NCBI GenBank assembly: GCA_024403585.1
Contig: JAKSRN010000044.1
Coordinates: 1-11,078 of the forward strand
Length of the DNA: 11,078 nucleotides
Direction of reading: 5' to 3'
DNA from: Lachnospiraceae bacterium
GTDB taxonomy: Bacteria > Bacillota > Clostridia > Lachnospirales > Lachnospiraceae
Below, piece after piece: positions 4,150-11,048 of this stretch. Position 1 is the stretch's first letter, and each line of letters opens with the position of its first letter. The notes under the pieces are model-generated. The model worked only from the letters and a program-made list of their open reading frames with translations. It made no database searches and was not told the DNA's origin. Both the position numbers and the translations under genes were made by a program.

Positions 4150-6741
4150 ATGAAACAATACTCAGTAACAGGAATGACCTGTGCTGCATGCGTAAACCGT
4201 GTGGAAAAAGCAGTGTCAAAGGTACCGGGTGTAACCTCCTGCTCCGTCAGTCTTCTCACCAATTCTATGGGTGTAGAGGGTGATGCTTCTGCTTCAGCTA
4301 TTATTGAGGCTGTCACAGCTGCGGGATACGGAGCAGCTGAAAGAGGGCATACTGACAGCACAGCAGGCAATTCTTCCGCACTCCCGGATGAAGACTCACT
4401 GAAGGATACAGAAACTCCTAAGCTGAAAAAAAGACTTCTTTTTTCCATTGGCTTCCTTCTGGTTCTGATGTATTTCTCCATGGGACATCACATGTGGGGC
4501 TGGCCGGTTCCGAGTTTCTTCAATCCCTTGTCCATCAGTATTCTTCAGCTGCTTCTTGCCGGTATCATCATGGTGATCAACCAGAAGTTCTTCATCAGTG
4601 GATGTACCAGCCTGCTGCATGGCTCTCCAAATATGGATACTCTGGTAGCTTTAGGTTCAGGTGCTTCCTTTATTTACAGTACTGTAATGCTTTTTGCTCT
4701 GACAGGTGCACAGATGGCCGGCGACATGGAAAAAGTTCATGGTTACATGAATGAGTTCTATTTTGAATCCGCAGCCATGATTCTCGCACTGATCACTGTA
4801 GGAAAGATGCTGGAATCACTCTCCAAAGGCCGTACCACAGACGCCCTGAAGAGTCTGATGAAACTGGCACCAAAGACTGCTACCCTGATCCGTGACGGCG
4901 AAGAAGTAGTCGTTCCAATCAATCAGGTCCGCCAGGGTGATACATTTGCGGTAAAGCCTGGTGAGGCAATCCCTGTAGATGGTGAAGTCATCAGTGGAAA
5001 CAGTGCAGTCAATGAATCTGCTCTGACAGGTGAGAGTATTCCTGTTGATAAAGCAGAAGGAGACCAGGTCTCCGCTGCTACCATCAACCAGTCCGGGTAT
5101 ATCCGTTGTCAGGCCACCAGAGTTGGCGAGGACACTACCCTGTCCCAGATCATCAGGATGGTCAGCGACGCAGCTGCTACCAAAGCTCCGATCGCTAAGA
5201 TTGCAGATACTGTATCCGGAATCTTTGTACCGGTTGTAATCGGAATCGCAACAGTAACCTTCCTGGTATGGCTTCTCACGGGACATGCTTTTGGTTACTC
5301 TCTTGCAAGAGCAATCTCCGTACTTGTGATCAGCTGCCCATGTGCATTAGGTCTTGCCACACCGGTAGCTATTATGGTTGGCAATGGAATGGGAGCCCGG
5401 AATGGAATCCTGTTCAAGACAGCGGCTTCCCTTGAGGAGGCAGGCCGTACCCAGATCGTGGTCCTGGATAAGACAGGAACCATCACTGCCGGAGAGCCTG
5501 TTGTAACCGATCTGTTAAGTTTCAACAATGTGGACGATAAAGAATTGCTGAGTCTGGCATGTACTTTGGAGCAGCATAGCGAACATCCGCTGGCTAAGGC
5601 CGTTATGAAAAAGGCAGAGGAGCTGTCCATCGAACCAGGCTTTCTGAAAGATTTCCAGGCATTGCCAGGTAACGGTCTGAAGGGAATCTGCATGACAGAA
5701 GAGGCAGATATTGCACTGTGTGGAGGCAATTTTGCATTTATCAGAAAAGAAGCTTCCATCACCAAAGAGATCCGTACCGTAACCGAAAAGCTTTCCTCAG
5801 AAGGAAAAACACCTCTGTTCTTTGCCGCAGATCACAAACTGATCGGTATCATCGCAGTTGCTGATGTGATCAAAGAAGACAGCCCTCGAGCAGTAAAGGA
5901 ACTGCAGAATATGGGAATCCGTGTTATCATGTTAACAGGAGACAATGTCCGTACTGCGAATGCAATCGGTGCCCAGGTAGGTGTAGACCAGGTTGTAGCC
6001 GGTGTTCTTCCGGACGGAAAAGAAGCTGTGATCCGCAAACTCAAAGAGTATGGCAAAGTTGCCATGGTCGGAGACGGCATCAACGATGCCCCTGCTCTGA
6101 CCGCTGCTGATACAGGTATCGCCATTGGAGCAGGTACGGATGTAGCCATTGATGCTGCCGATGTTGTTCTGATGAACAGTAAGCTTAGCGATGTATCCGC
6201 TGCCACACGTCTGAGCCGTGCAACACTGAAGAATATCCATGAGAACCTCTTCTGGGCATTCATCTACAATGTGATCGGTATCCCGCTTGCAGCCGGCGTA
6301 TTTATTCCACTTTTCGGCTTACAGCTGAACCCGATGTTCGGAGCTGCCGCAATGAGTCTTTCCAGCTTCTGCGTTGTAAGCAACGCTCTTCGTCTGAATC
6401 TGTTCAAAGTTCACGGAACAGCCAAAGACAAACAGATGAAAAACAGTATTCCGGCATCTTCTCTGCCACAGCTTGGTGCTACAGAAACGGAAGAAACCAA
6501 TAATGAATTTGATTATAAGGAGGATGAAACAATGACAAAAACAATCAAAATTGAAGGAATGGCATGCGGCCACTGCACAGCAACTGTAAAGAAAGCACTT
6601 GAGGCTCTGGAAGGTGTAACAGCTGCAGAGGTTAGCCTGAACAACAAACAGGCAGTTGTAACTATGACTGCAGAGGTTGCTGATGATGTTCTGAAAAAAG
6701 CAGTAGAGGACAAAGATTTCGAGGTAACAGGAATCGAATAA
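4150..6741 (+). CDS. copA: Copper-exporting P1B-type ATPase with fused C-terminal CopZ-like domain
   Basis: This 863-residue membrane pump uses ATP to expel Cu(I) from the cytoplasm. Residues 1-70 form an HMA metal-binding domain with GMTCAAC (Cys11, Cys14). Membrane segments follow from about residue 95. Core motifs are the TGES loop (294-297), transport-site CPC (396-398), phosphorylation site DKTGT (Asp440), the SEHP histidine (His479) and the hinge GDGIND (641-646). YN in TM7 (706-707) and MSLSS in TM8 (735-739) are the copper-type signatures. A charged linker (about 755-794) leads to a second HMA domain at the C-terminus with GMACGHC (Cys806, Cys809). The Cys-Gly-His-Cys form resembles free CopZ chaperones more than the N-terminal CAAC domain. 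The extra domain explains the length; plain CopA proteins are about 740-830 residues. It is monocistronic, with a copper-type operator upstream and a terminator after it. Met795 may serve as an internal start. Confidence 0.95.
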   Translation: MKQYSVTGMTCAACVNRVEKAVSKVPGVTSCSVSLLTNSMGVEGDASASAIIEAVTAAGYGAAERGHTDSTAGNSSALPDEDSLKDTETPKLKKRLLFSIGFLLVLMYFSMGHHMWGWPVPSFFNPLSISILQLLLAGIIMVINQKFFISGCTSLLHGSPNMDTLVALGSGASFIYSTVMLFALTGAQMAGDMEKVHGYMNEFYFESAAMILALITVGKMLESLSKGRTTDALKSLMKLAPKTATLIRDGEEVVVPINQVRQGDTFAVKPGEAIPVDGEVISGNSAVNESALTGESIPVDKAEGDQVSAATINQSGYIRCQATRVGEDTTLSQIIRMVSDAAATKAPIAKIADTVSGIFVPVVIGIATVTFLVWLLTGHAFGYSLARAISVLVISCPCALGLATPVAIMVGNGMGARNGILFKTAASLEEAGRTQIVVLDKTGTITAGEPVVTDLLSFNNVDDKELLSLACTLEQHSEHPLAKAVMKKAEELSIEPGFLKDFQALPGNGLKGICMTEEADIALCGGNFAFIRKEASITKEIRTVTEKLSSEGKTPLFFAADHKLIGIIAVADVIKEDSPRAVKELQNMGIRVIMLTGDNVRTANAIGAQVGVDQVVAGVLPDGKEAVIRKLKEYGKVAMVGDGINDAPALTAADTGIAIGAGTDVAIDAADVVLMNSKLSDVSAATRLSRATLKNIHENLFWAFIYNVIGIPLAAGVFIPLFGLQLNPMFGAAAMSLSSFCVVSNALRLNLFKVHGTAKDKQMKNSIPASSLPQLGATETEETNNEFDYKEDETMTKTIKIEGMACGHCTATVKKALEALEGVTAAEVSLNNKQAVVTMTAEVADDVLKKAVEDKDFEVTGIE
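6517..6523 (+). promoter_or_regulatory. Internal Shine-Dalgarno inside copA
   Basis: AAGGAGG, fully complementary to the 16S rRNA tail, lies eight bases before an in-frame ATG (6532) within the copA reading frame. As protein it merely encodes linker residues around YKED. An ideally spaced full Shine-Dalgarno exactly at a domain boundary is unlikely to be accidental. Confidence 0.7.
6532..6741 (+). CDS. Predicted internal translation product: CopZ-like copper chaperone
   Basis: Starting at the in-frame ATG (Met795 of CopA), this nested frame would give a 69-residue protein, the exact size of free CopZ chaperones. It starts MTKTIKIEGMACGHCTATVK, carries the Cu(I)-binding CxxC (Cys12, Cys15 of the short form), has the beta-alpha-beta-beta-alpha-beta pattern of an HMA fold and ends EVTGIE. 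CopZ proteins carry Cu(I) to CopA and to copper-sensing repressors. The start is supported by AAGGAGG at 6517-6523 with eight-base spacing, better than copA's own site. The frame has no stop between pump and chaperone, so both a fusion and a free form are possible from one mRNA. This may be a former copA-copZ gene pair joined by loss of the copA stop. Internal initiation is inferred, not shown. Confidence 0.55.
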   Translation: MTKTIKIEGMACGHCTATVKKALEALEGVTAAEVSLNNKQAVVTMTAEVADDVLKKAVEDKDFEVTGIE

Positions 6742-6766
6742 TTCCATCTGTTATGAAACGGACACG

Positions 6767-6798
6767 AAAAAGCGGTCACTATGGTGTGGCCGCTTTTT
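6767..6798 (+). terminator. Intrinsic terminator of copA
   Basis: AAAAAGCGGTCAC (6767-6779) pairs with GTGGCCGCTTTTT (6786-6798), with one G-U pair and a six-base loop. It ends in five T and lies 26 bases after the copA stop. The A-run at the 5' side could let it also work on the minus strand. Confidence 0.88.
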
Positions 6799-6869
6799 GT
6801 GTACAGGGAATTCTGGTTTTCTGTATAGTTCATGTACACATCACCAGAACAAAGCTTCTCTCTTGCAAG

Positions 6870-6910
6870 AAAAAGGAGCTGCCGCAAAAAGCGACAGCTC
6901 CGGATTTTTT
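6870..6910. terminator. Intrinsic terminator of pfp, probably bidirectional
   Basis: GGAGCTGCCGC (6875-6885) pairs with GCGACAGCTCC (6891-6901) around an AAAAA loop, with one mismatch in the plus-strand DNA (a G-U pair in the minus-strand transcript). On the minus strand it is followed by five T, about 37 bases after the pfp stop. On the plus strand a T6 run follows shortly, so it could back up the copA terminator. Confidence 0.85.
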
Positions 6911-6937
6911 CATCTCAGTTTGAAACAAACGACTAAA

Positions 6938-8602
6938 TTATTTAGCCTCCTGCTCCAGTTTCAGAGTTTTTGTTGTGATATCACATACAGAAGCTGGTCC
7001 GTAGTACTGGATAGCACCTGGGTACAGGAAGCTTGTCTCTACAGCCCATGTAGCTCTGTTAGCCTCGAAGAATTTGAATGGAGCGCCATCCAGCTCTACG
7101 AGTGCTTTTCTGATAACCGGTTTGTCCTCACCGTTTCTTCTCTCGATGTTCATCATCTTAGTGATTGGCATACCACCAGCTACCCACTCCTCTGCAGGTG
7201 CAGACAGGTTGGATACTTTTGAAAGGTATCCTGTGTAGCCGTAAGAGATCAGCATGAATGCGTTGTATCCAAGAGAGTAGCAGTAGTCAGCATCAAAGTT
7301 AGATGGGAATGCACATCTTCCTTCGTATCCGAAGAAGTGTGTAAGGAATCCGCATTTTCCTGTGTATGTTCCAGCTGCTTTACGAGCTGCCAGCTCTGTT
7401 TTAACCAGCTCTGCGAACAGTTTCTCAGACTCGATCAGAGATACCTGTACGTTTCCGTGTGGATCTCTCTCAAGGAACAGCTGCTGCTGGATGCCTGTTG
7501 GCAGGATAGCGAATACAGCCATGGACTCTTTTGTAAGTCCAGCCTCGATAAATGCATATTTAGCGTCCCAGGATGGAAGAGCATTGAACTCTGCAGTCTT
7601 CTCGCCTGCGAGCAGCTCGTTGATTTCTTTGATCAGTTTTCCAAACTCAGGAACGAACTCTACGATACCCTCTGGGATGATAGCAACACCAAAGTTCTCG
7701 CCCTTGTTTCCACGAGTCTCAACAGCGTCAGCGATCTGTTTTGTGATGTCAGCCAGAGACATTTTCTTAGCTGCTACTTCCTCACCGATCAGACAGATGT
7801 TAGCCTGAGTCTCAAGAGCACACTCCAGAGCTACATGAGAAGCAGAACGTCCCATAACTTTGATGAAGTGCCAGTATTTTTTAGAGGAGTTACAGTCACG
7901 CTCGATGTTTCCGATCAGCTCAGAGTATGTCTTTGTAGCTGTATCGAAACCGAAGGAAATCTCGATATCCTCGTTCTTAAGGTCACCGTCGATTGTTTTT
8001 GGACATCCGATAACCTGAACGCCTGTGTTGTTTGCTGCCATGTACTCTGCAAGTACAGCTGCGTTTGTATTGGAATCATCACCACCGATGATAACGATAG
8101 CTGTTACGCCGTGTTTTTTACAAACTTCTGTAGCGATCTCGAACTGTGGAACAGTCTCAAGTTTTGTTCTACCGGAACCGATGATATCAAATCCACCAGT
8201 GTTTCTGTACATATTGATGTACTCATCTGTCATCTCAATGTAGCTGTCCTCAAGAAGTCCGCTTGGACCGCCTTTGAATCCAAGAAGAACGTTCTCTGGG
8301 TTTGTTGCTTTCAGAGCATCATAGAGACCACATACTACGTTGTGTCCGCCTGGTGCCTGTCCGCCGGAAAGGATAACACCTACAACCTGTTTTTTAGGTG
8401 TCGCTGTATTAGCACCTTTCTCAAATTTAATCTCCTCTTTTCCGTATGTATTAGGGAAAAGAGCTTTAATCTTATCCTGATCAGCTACAGACTGAGTTGG
8501 CTCGCCAACTTTAACGCTGATCTCTGCAATACCGTTTCTGAGCATGCCTGGAAGTTTTGGAGCATACTCGTATCTTGCGATCTGAAGTGGTGAAAGGCTC
8601 AT
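6938..8602 (-). CDS. pfp: Pyrophosphate-dependent 6-phosphofructokinase, long form
   Basis: The 554-residue cytoplasmic enzyme phosphorylates fructose-6-phosphate to fructose-1,6-bisphosphate, probably using PPi, and the reaction is reversible in vivo. The N-terminal motif SGGQAPGGHN (79-88) is followed by GGDDSNTN (173-180), PKTIDGDL (201-208, catalytic Asp205) and MGRSASHVALE (250-260). In phosphofructokinases the second Asp of GGDDS (Asp176) and the Lys of PKTID (Lys202) are the residues that exclude ATP and select PPi; both are present. The length fits the 'long' bacterial/plant-beta-like PPi-PFK class, about 550 residues, rather than the 320-residue ATP-PfkA. The ATG follows AAAGGAG by about nine bases. 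It lies downstream of fba on the same strand but has its own promoter and terminator. Codon use is strongly biased, as expected for high expression. PPi dependence is inferred from motifs. Confidence 0.94.
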   Translation of the reverse strand: MSLSPLQIARYEYAPKLPGMLRNGIAEISVKVGEPTQSVADQDKIKALFPNTYGKEEIKFEKGANTATPKKQVVGVILSGGQAPGGHNVVCGLYDALKATNPENVLLGFKGGPSGLLEDSYIEMTDEYINMYRNTGGFDIIGSGRTKLETVPQFEIATEVCKKHGVTAIVIIGGDDSNTNAAVLAEYMAANNTGVQVIGCPKTIDGDLKNEDIEISFGFDTATKTYSELIGNIERDCNSSKKYWHFIKVMGRSASHVALECALETQANICLIGEEVAAKKMSLADITKQIADAVETRGNKGENFGVAIIPEGIVEFVPEFGKLIKEINELLAGEKTAEFNALPSWDAKYAFIEAGLTKESMAVFAILPTGIQQQLFLERDPHGNVQVSLIESEKLFAELVKTELAARKAAGTYTGKCGFLTHFFGYEGRCAFPSNFDADYCYSLGYNAFMLISYGYTGYLSKVSNLSAPAEEWVAGGMPITKMMNIERRNGEDKPVIRKALVELDGAPFKFFEANRATWAVETSFLYPGAIQYYGPASVCDITTKTLKLEQEAK

Positions 8603-8649
8603 AATAAAAATCTCCTTTATAATAATGGTTGTAGTTTTTACACTGTAAC

Positions 8650-8678
8650 ATTATAGCACAAAAGTAAATAGTCTGTAC
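8650..8678 (-). promoter_or_regulatory. Predicted extended -10 promoter of pfp
   Basis: On the minus strand, TGC immediately precedes a consensus TATAAT (8655-8650), an extended -10 element. The -35 region is poor (GTACAG, 8678-8673, 17-base spacing), which is common with extended -10 promoters. The start would be near 8643, giving a leader of about 40 bases. Confidence 0.6.
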
Positions 8679-8805
8679 TACGATTTTTACGCATTTATGC
8701 AGAAAAAACTGTAAAAAATGTCAGTAAATGCAGGCGACATCTTATGCAAAAATCCGGTTAATACATATCTGCCCCATAGGAAATCCCGAAAAATTTCCTG
8801 TGAAG
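8679..8805. other. Non-coding spacer between the pfp promoter and fba terminator
   Basis: No gene is seen. It is AT-rich and holds GCATTTATGC (8691-8700) just upstream of the pfp promoter. It also holds a weak 10-bp inverted repeat with one mismatch, CATAGGAAAT (8775-8784) against ATTTCCTGTG (8793-8802). Neither can be assigned a function. Confidence 0.3.
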
Positions 8806-8840
8806 AAAAAAGGACCACCGCACATGATGTGCGATGGCCC
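8806..8840 (-). terminator. Intrinsic terminator of fba
   Basis: On the minus strand, a long GC-rich stem is formed by bases 8840-8827 pairing with 8825-8812 (two G-U pairs, tight loop at the centre). It is followed by a six-T run (complement of 8811-8806). It lies 36 bases beyond the fba stop. Confidence 0.85.
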
Positions 8841-8876
8841 TGTAAATTGCCTTAATTCAGATTGTATTGCTTAAAA

Positions 8877-9845
8877 TCAAGCTTTTCCTGCAGAACCAAG
8901 AACGTTAGTGATCTTATGAGCAACCATATCTTTAACAGCCTGACGAGCTGGTTTCAGATACTGACGAGGATCGAAGTGAGATGGATTCTCAGCCATGTAT
9001 TTACGGATGTTAGCTGTCATAGCAAGACGGATATCGGAGTCGATGTTGATCTTACATACTGCAAGCTCTGCTGCGTGACGAAGCTCAGCCTCTGGGATAC
9101 CGATAGCATCTGGCATGTTTCCGCCGTACTGGTTTACGATCTTAACGAACTCCTGTGGTACAGAAGAAGATCCGTGAAGAACGATTGGGAAACCTGGAAG
9201 TCTCTTAATGCACTCCTCAAGAACGTCGAAACGAAGTGGTGGTGGAACAAGGATTCCATCCTCATTACGTGTACACTGAGCTGCTGTGAATTTGTAAGCA
9301 CCGTGAGATGTTCCGATTGCGATTGCAAGGGAGTCACATCCTGTTTTGTCTACGAACTCCTCAACTTCCTCTGGACGTGTGTAAGACTCGTTACCAGCCT
9401 CTACACAAACCTCATCCTCAACACCTGCCAGTGTTCCAAGCTCAGCCTCTACTACAGCGCCGTGCTCATGAGCGTACTCAACAACTGCTCTTGTTCCCTC
9501 GATGTTCTCAGCGAAGGATTTAGAAGACAGGTCGATCATTACGGATGTGAATCCGCCATCGATACAGGATTTGCAAAGCTCGAAGCTATCGCCGTGATCC
9601 AGATGCAGAGCGATCGGGATGTCAGGGTTGTTGATAACAGCTGCCTCTACCATTTTTACAAGATACTGATGGTTAGCATATGCACGAGCACCTTTAGAAA
9701 CCTGAAGGATTACAGGGCTGTTCAGCTCACCAGCTGCCTCTGTGATACCCTGAACGATCTCCATGTTGTTTACGTTGAACGCACCAACAGCGTATCCGCC
9801 ATTGTAAGCTTTCTTAAACATTTCGGTTGTAGTTACTAATGCCAT
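8877..9845 (-). CDS. fba: Class II fructose-1,6-bisphosphate aldolase
   Basis: The 322-residue zinc-dependent aldolase reversibly splits fructose-1,6-bisphosphate into dihydroxyacetone phosphate and glyceraldehyde-3-phosphate, the step after pfp in glycolysis. Visible residues are the catalytic Asp83 and metal-binding His84 in HLDHGD, Glu135 in EAELGTLAG, metal-binding His181 in GTSHGAYK and His224 in VLHGSSSVP, and the substrate-binding NIDSD segment (267-271). It looks like the class IIB/clostridial subgroup. The frame is open 14 codons further upstream (to 9887), but AGAAAGGAG (9864-9856) with ten-base spacing and the family N-terminus MALVTTTEM place the start at 9845. The extension would also overlap the predicted promoter. 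It has its own promoter and terminator, sits between degV and pfp on the same strand, and shows the codon bias of a highly expressed gene. Confidence 0.96.
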   Translation of the reverse strand: MALVTTTEMFKKAYNGGYAVGAFNVNNMEIVQGITEAAGELNSPVILQVSKGARAYANHQYLVKMVEAAVINNPDIPIALHLDHGDSFELCKSCIDGGFTSVMIDLSSKSFAENIEGTRAVVEYAHEHGAVVEAELGTLAGVEDEVCVEAGNESYTRPEEVEEFVDKTGCDSLAIAIGTSHGAYKFTAAQCTRNEDGILVPPPLRFDVLEECIKRLPGFPIVLHGSSSVPQEFVKIVNQYGGNMPDAIGIPEAELRHAAELAVCKINIDSDIRLAMTANIRKYMAENPSHFDPRQYLKPARQAVKDMVAHKITNVLGSAGKA

Positions 9846-9855
9846 AATTACTATT

Positions 9856-9864
9856 CTCCTTTCT
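9856..9864 (-). promoter_or_regulatory. Ribosome-binding site that fixes the fba start
   Basis: Minus-strand AGAAAGGAG lies ten bases upstream of the ATG at 9845. The longer frame starting at 9887 has no comparable site and would begin at the predicted -10 box. Confidence 0.75.
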
Positions 9865-9885
9865 AGAATAAAACCTTTCGGATAC

Positions 9886-9914
9886 ATTTTCCCATACTTC
9901 CATTATCAAGTCAA
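9886..9914 (-). promoter_or_regulatory. Predicted sigma-A promoter of fba
   Basis: Minus-strand TTGACT (9914-9909) and GAAAAT (9891-9886) are 17 bases apart, with TGG just before the -10 box (extended -10). The start would be near 9879, giving a leader of about 34 bases. It begins only about 40 bases after the degV stop. No GC-rich terminator hairpin separates degV from fba, so read-through from degV may add to fba expression. Confidence 0.55.
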
Positions 9915-9951
9915 GGATAAAAAAATTACAGAAAAGTCATAAAGTCGTCCA

Positions 9952-10839
9952 TTAATCAACACGCTTGGATCCCCAGAAGAACACAGCTACCGTACCCGGA
10001 CCTGTATGCGCACCGATAGTTGTACCAATATCGAAAATATGGACTTTTCCTTTCATCTTCGGAAACTGCTCCTCCAGTAATGCTGCAACTGCCTTTGCAT
10101 CTGCTTCACAGGCTGCATGGCTGATAAAGATCTTATCCGCATATTCAGCTCCGCCTTCGGCAAGATCCAATGCTTTCTTAGCAATTGCTTTCATTACTTT
10201 TTTCTTTGTACGAATCTTCTCGCGAACGATCAGTTTACCCTGAAAATCCACATTCATGAGAGGACAGATATTCAGTACCTGACCTACCACACCTGCTGTT
10301 TTAGAGATACGTCCGCCTCTGATAAAGAAAGTGAGATCACTGGAGAAGAACCAGTGTGCCAGATTCAGCTTATGTGCTTCTGCCCAATCTCTCAACTCAT
10401 CAATTCCCATTCCGGCATCTCTTAAATCTGCCAGTTTATCCATCAGCAGTCCGTATCCGGAAGATGCTGCCAGTGAATCCACAATATAAATCTTACGATC
10501 CGGATATTTCTCTCTCATCTCCTCTGCTGCAATATTTGCAGAATTCAATGTACCGGAAATACCGGAACTAAGTGTCAGATGAAGAATATCTTTTCCCTGT
10601 GAAAGAAACTCATCAAAATATGCACAGTAATCGCCTGCATTCAGCTGAGAAGTCTTGGTCATCTCACCCTCAGTCATTCTGCGATAAAACTCCGGATATG
10701 GAATGGTTTTTCCAAGATCATCTTTATACTGTGTTCCGCCAAGTTCATAATAAAAACTGCAAAAATGCAGATCTCTTCCGGACATATATTCCAGGGAAAG
10801 ATCTACTGTAGAACAGCAACTCAAAATATAATCTGCCAT
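9952..10839 (-). CDS. DegV-family fatty-acid-binding protein
   Basis: The 295-residue protein has the two-lobed DegV fold. DegV/FakB proteins hold a fatty acid while the FakA kinase phosphorylates it for phospholipid synthesis. Conserved motifs are TKTSQ (61-65), LTLSSGISGTLNSA (88-101, with the fatty-acid carboxylate-binding serines), VDSLAASSGYG (120-130), RGGRIS (174-179) and GAHTGPG (276-282). The N-terminal motif usually written TDST.DL reads SCCSTVDL (7-14), with two cysteines in place of Thr-Asp. That may mark a subgroup. No signal peptide or membrane segment is seen. AGGAG (10851-10847) lies seven bases upstream of the ATG. It is followed by fba with no clear terminator between them. 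fakA is not in the window, and the actual ligand is unknown. Confidence 0.92.
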   Translation of the reverse strand: MADYILSCCSTVDLSLEYMSGRDLHFCSFYYELGGTQYKDDLGKTIPYPEFYRRMTEGEMTKTSQLNAGDYCAYFDEFLSQGKDILHLTLSSGISGTLNSANIAAEEMREKYPDRKIYIVDSLAASSGYGLLMDKLADLRDAGMGIDELRDWAEAHKLNLAHWFFSSDLTFFIRGGRISKTAGVVGQVLNICPLMNVDFQGKLIVREKIRTKKKVMKAIAKKALDLAEGGAEYADKIFISHAACEADAKAVAALLEEQFPKMKGKVHIFDIGTTIGAHTGPGTVAVFFWGSKRVD

Positions 10840-10881
10840 ACTCTCTCTCCTGTTACTTTATTACGATAAAATACATAAAGC

Positions 10882-10910
10882 ATTATACACTAAAAAACAG
10901 TCTGTGAAAA
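10882..10910 (-). promoter_or_regulatory. Predicted sigma-A promoter of degV
   Basis: Minus-strand TTTTCA (10910-10905) and a consensus TATAAT (10887-10882) are 17 bases apart. The start would be near 10875, with a leader of about 35 bases. Confidence 0.6.
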
Positions 10911-10921
10911 ACCTTTTTCAC
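10904..10921. promoter_or_regulatory. Perfect inverted repeat over the degV -35 box
   Basis: GTGAAAAA and TTTTTCAC are perfect 8-bp arms around CC. The repeat overlaps the predicted -35 box of degV, so it could be an operator. It is longer than a standard 14-bp CcpA cre and lacks the central CG. I cannot name a regulator. Confidence 0.4.
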
Positions 10922-10967
10922 TTTTAATTTTATCCTGCCAAAATGCTTCCCTTTTTTATGCCAACAA

Positions 10968-10997
10968 AGAAAACCCCGGCTTTTTCAAGCCGGGGTT
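10968..10997 (-). terminator. Intrinsic terminator of the gene entering from the right
   Basis: AACCCCGGCTT (10972-10982) and AAGCCGGGGTT (10987-10997) are perfect 11-bp arms around a four-base loop. On the minus strand the stem leads into TTTTCTTTG, about 50 bases after the stop of the partial right-hand gene. The plus-strand side is T-rich too, but no plus-strand gene precedes it. Confidence 0.85.
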
Positions 10998-11048
10998 AAT
11001 TTCTTATATTATGTTATAACAGAATGCCCTGTAGCACTCCCGCCCTAA

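Noticed and set aside
4816..5286. 156-codon minus-strand open frame antisense to copA
   Set aside because: Codon-aligned shadow of copA, with no family resemblance and no plausible promoter or ribosome-binding site.
7337..8593. 418-codon plus-strand open frame antisense to pfp
   Set aside because: It is codon-aligned with pfp on the opposite strand. Highly expressed genes avoid TTA, CTA and TCA codons, so the antisense frame stays open by codon bias. The translation is rich in Cys, Ser and Val and resembles no protein.
8691..8701. GCATTTATGCA upstream of pfp, identical to part of the repeat at 144-154 near the PTS gene, suggesting a shared regulator
   Set aside because: Several exact 11-base matches are expected by chance between positions in an 11-kb window (about 6e7 pairs against 4e6 possible 11-mers), and the placement relative to the two promoters differs. 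Too weak to claim.
8862..9839. 325-codon plus-strand open frame antisense to fba
   Set aside because: Same cause: it is codon-aligned with fba, which shows strong codon bias. No ribosome-binding site or recognisable domain.
9846..9887. 14-codon N-terminal extension of fba
   Set aside because: It would start within the predicted -10 box and read through the strong ribosome-binding site at 9856-9864. The family N-terminus matches the ATG at 9845.
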